Source: Candidatus Omnitrophota bacterium
Lineage (GTDB): Bacteria > Omnitrophota > Gorgyraeia > Gygaellales > Profunditerraquicolaceae
Assembly (NCBI GenBank): GCA_016938245.1
Contig: JAFGUY010000014.1
Location: 1-13,713, forward strand
DNA: 13,713 nt
Direction of reading: 5' to 3'
Below are positions 13,289 through 13,713 of the stretch, in pieces (positions within the stretch are counted from its first letter, which is position 1; every line of letters begins with the position of its first letter). Below the pieces are notes generated by a model. It made no database searches. It had not been told where the DNA came from and worked only from the letters and a program-made list of their open reading frames with translations. Both the position numbers and the translations under genes were made by a program.

Positions 13289-13543
13289 TGGCCAAAATAA
13301 TGCACATTTTTTTAATATTAAATTCCAAATAATGCACACTTGGCAGTGCAGTTTTTAAATTTATTTATGAGCATTAATTTAAGCTTGAGTTTATTGAAGA
13401 TGTTTTTTATCCCCAAGCACTTAAAGCTATTTGCCTGCGGTAAGCCTTCGCGCAATTCTTCCAACACGCCTTGCGAAAGCTACCGCATACAACGCACCAA
13501 AAAAATCACTCAAACCACTAAGGGAGGCTAAAACCTAAAGAAT
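13289..13543. other. Gene-poor stretch before the edge reading frame
   Basis: I find no convincing gene here on either strand. It begins AT-rich with two near-identical repeats, continues through an AT-rich segment to about 13400, and then becomes more balanced with GCGCAATTCTTCCAACACGC and similar sequence. A 63-codon frame (13340-13531, TTG start) crosses it but has no ribosome site and no recognisable composition or motif. Confidence 0.5.
13292..13338. repeat. Direct repeat pair CCAAA(A)TAATGCACA, 33 bp apart
   Basis: CCAAAATAATGCACA at 13292-13306 and CCAAATAATGCACA at 13325-13338 differ by one A. They flank an AT-only spacer. On the opposite strand each unit reads TGTGCATTATTTGG, a layout reminiscent of multiple terminal repeats at the ends of IS21-type elements, or of binding iterons. 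No transposase is present in the window. Confidence 0.6.
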
Positions 13544-13713
13544 ATGAGAAAAGGAAGGGTTACTAAAGAAGAACAGAAGCGCAGGATTAAGCTGTTACTA
13601 AGGTTTATATTTACCTTCAAATATGCCACTACTGACCTACGTAAAAGTAATAGAAAATATATTACCCCCGCTTCCATGGCAATTCCGAAGCCCGGATGCA
13701 AGACCAAAGGAGT
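13544..13713 (+). CDS. Unrecognised basic protein, partial at the window edge
   Basis: An open frame from ATG 13544 runs off the window after 56 codons. It begins MRKGRVTKEEQKRRIKLLLR, very basic, then FIFTFKYATTDLRKSNRKY and PASMAIPKPGCKTKG. The part LLLRFIFTFKYATTDL loosely resembles the first helices of helix-turn-helix domains in plasmid-type replication proteins, but the following residues do not continue that pattern. A GGGAGG is at 13521-13526, too far for a normal ribosome site; AAAG lies 3 nt upstream. It may be a real gene continuing outside the window or another eroded fragment. Confidence 0.35.
   Translation, partial: MRKGRVTKEEQKRRIKLLLRFIFTFKYATTDLRKSNRKYITPASMAIPKPGCKTKG

Noticed and set aside
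13340..13531. 63-codon frame with a TTG start
   Set aside because: No ribosome site, no homology-like motif, and its first codons overlap the direct-repeat region; the composition looks non-coding.

Overview
The window is a compact, AT-leaning bacterial chromosome segment with every recognisable gene on the + strand. The cell plan looks diderm: there are two lipoprotein-type proteins, a peptidoglycan-binding domain and an undecaprenyl-diphosphate phosphatase. The gene set (MnmA with a GCC motif, NadA, YqeY, a short GH1 enzyme, a cNBD/patatin fusion, a DUF3568-like lipoprotein, a LeuT-like transporter) reminds me of uncultivated PVC/Omnitrophota-type genomes. That placement is inference, because no marker such as rRNA is present.

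Region 1 (about 118-6737) is a tight housekeeping run. It starts after a perfect 19-bp hairpin and continues with mnmA (tRNA 2-thiouridylase), nadA (quinolinate synthase), an RluA-type pseudouridine synthase, uppP, a PfkB-family kinase, a YqeY protein, an MFS exporter, and a secreted peptidoglycan-binding lipoprotein that has its own likely promoter. It closes with a strong intrinsic terminator at 6706-6737. Most junctions are 4-8 nt overlaps or gaps of 7-23 nt, so much of the run is probably one transcript. The nadA/pseudouridine synthase junction is the exception: it holds one left arm and two identical right arms of a hairpin, and the second right arm runs into the GTG start codon.

Region 2 (about 6726-12393) is a second operon. 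It opens with a consensus extended -10 box placed so that the GH1 glycosidase message would be essentially leaderless. The GH1 gene is followed by a 671-aa protein joining a cyclic-nucleotide-binding-like domain, a decayed MinD/ParA-like P-loop domain and a patatin phospholipase domain (the order I recall for neuropathy-target-esterase relatives). Next come a DUF3568-like lipoprotein, a MazG-type NTP pyrophosphohydrolase, a LeuT-like Na+-coupled amino-acid transporter, and a 33-aa MetS-like small membrane subunit overlapping it by ATGA.

Region 3 (12451-13713) begins with tRNA-Phe(GAA), encoded CCA included, followed by two intrinsic terminators in tandem. Beyond it the sequence is of a different kind: sparse coding, short repeats, a helix-turn-helix gene interrupted by two in-frame stops, a pair of 14-15 bp direct repeats 33 bp apart, and an unrecognised partial reading frame at the window edge. 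This looks like the eroded edge of an accessory or mobile region beside a tRNA gene. No integrase, transposase or second att copy is visible here, so the mobile-element reading stays an inference.
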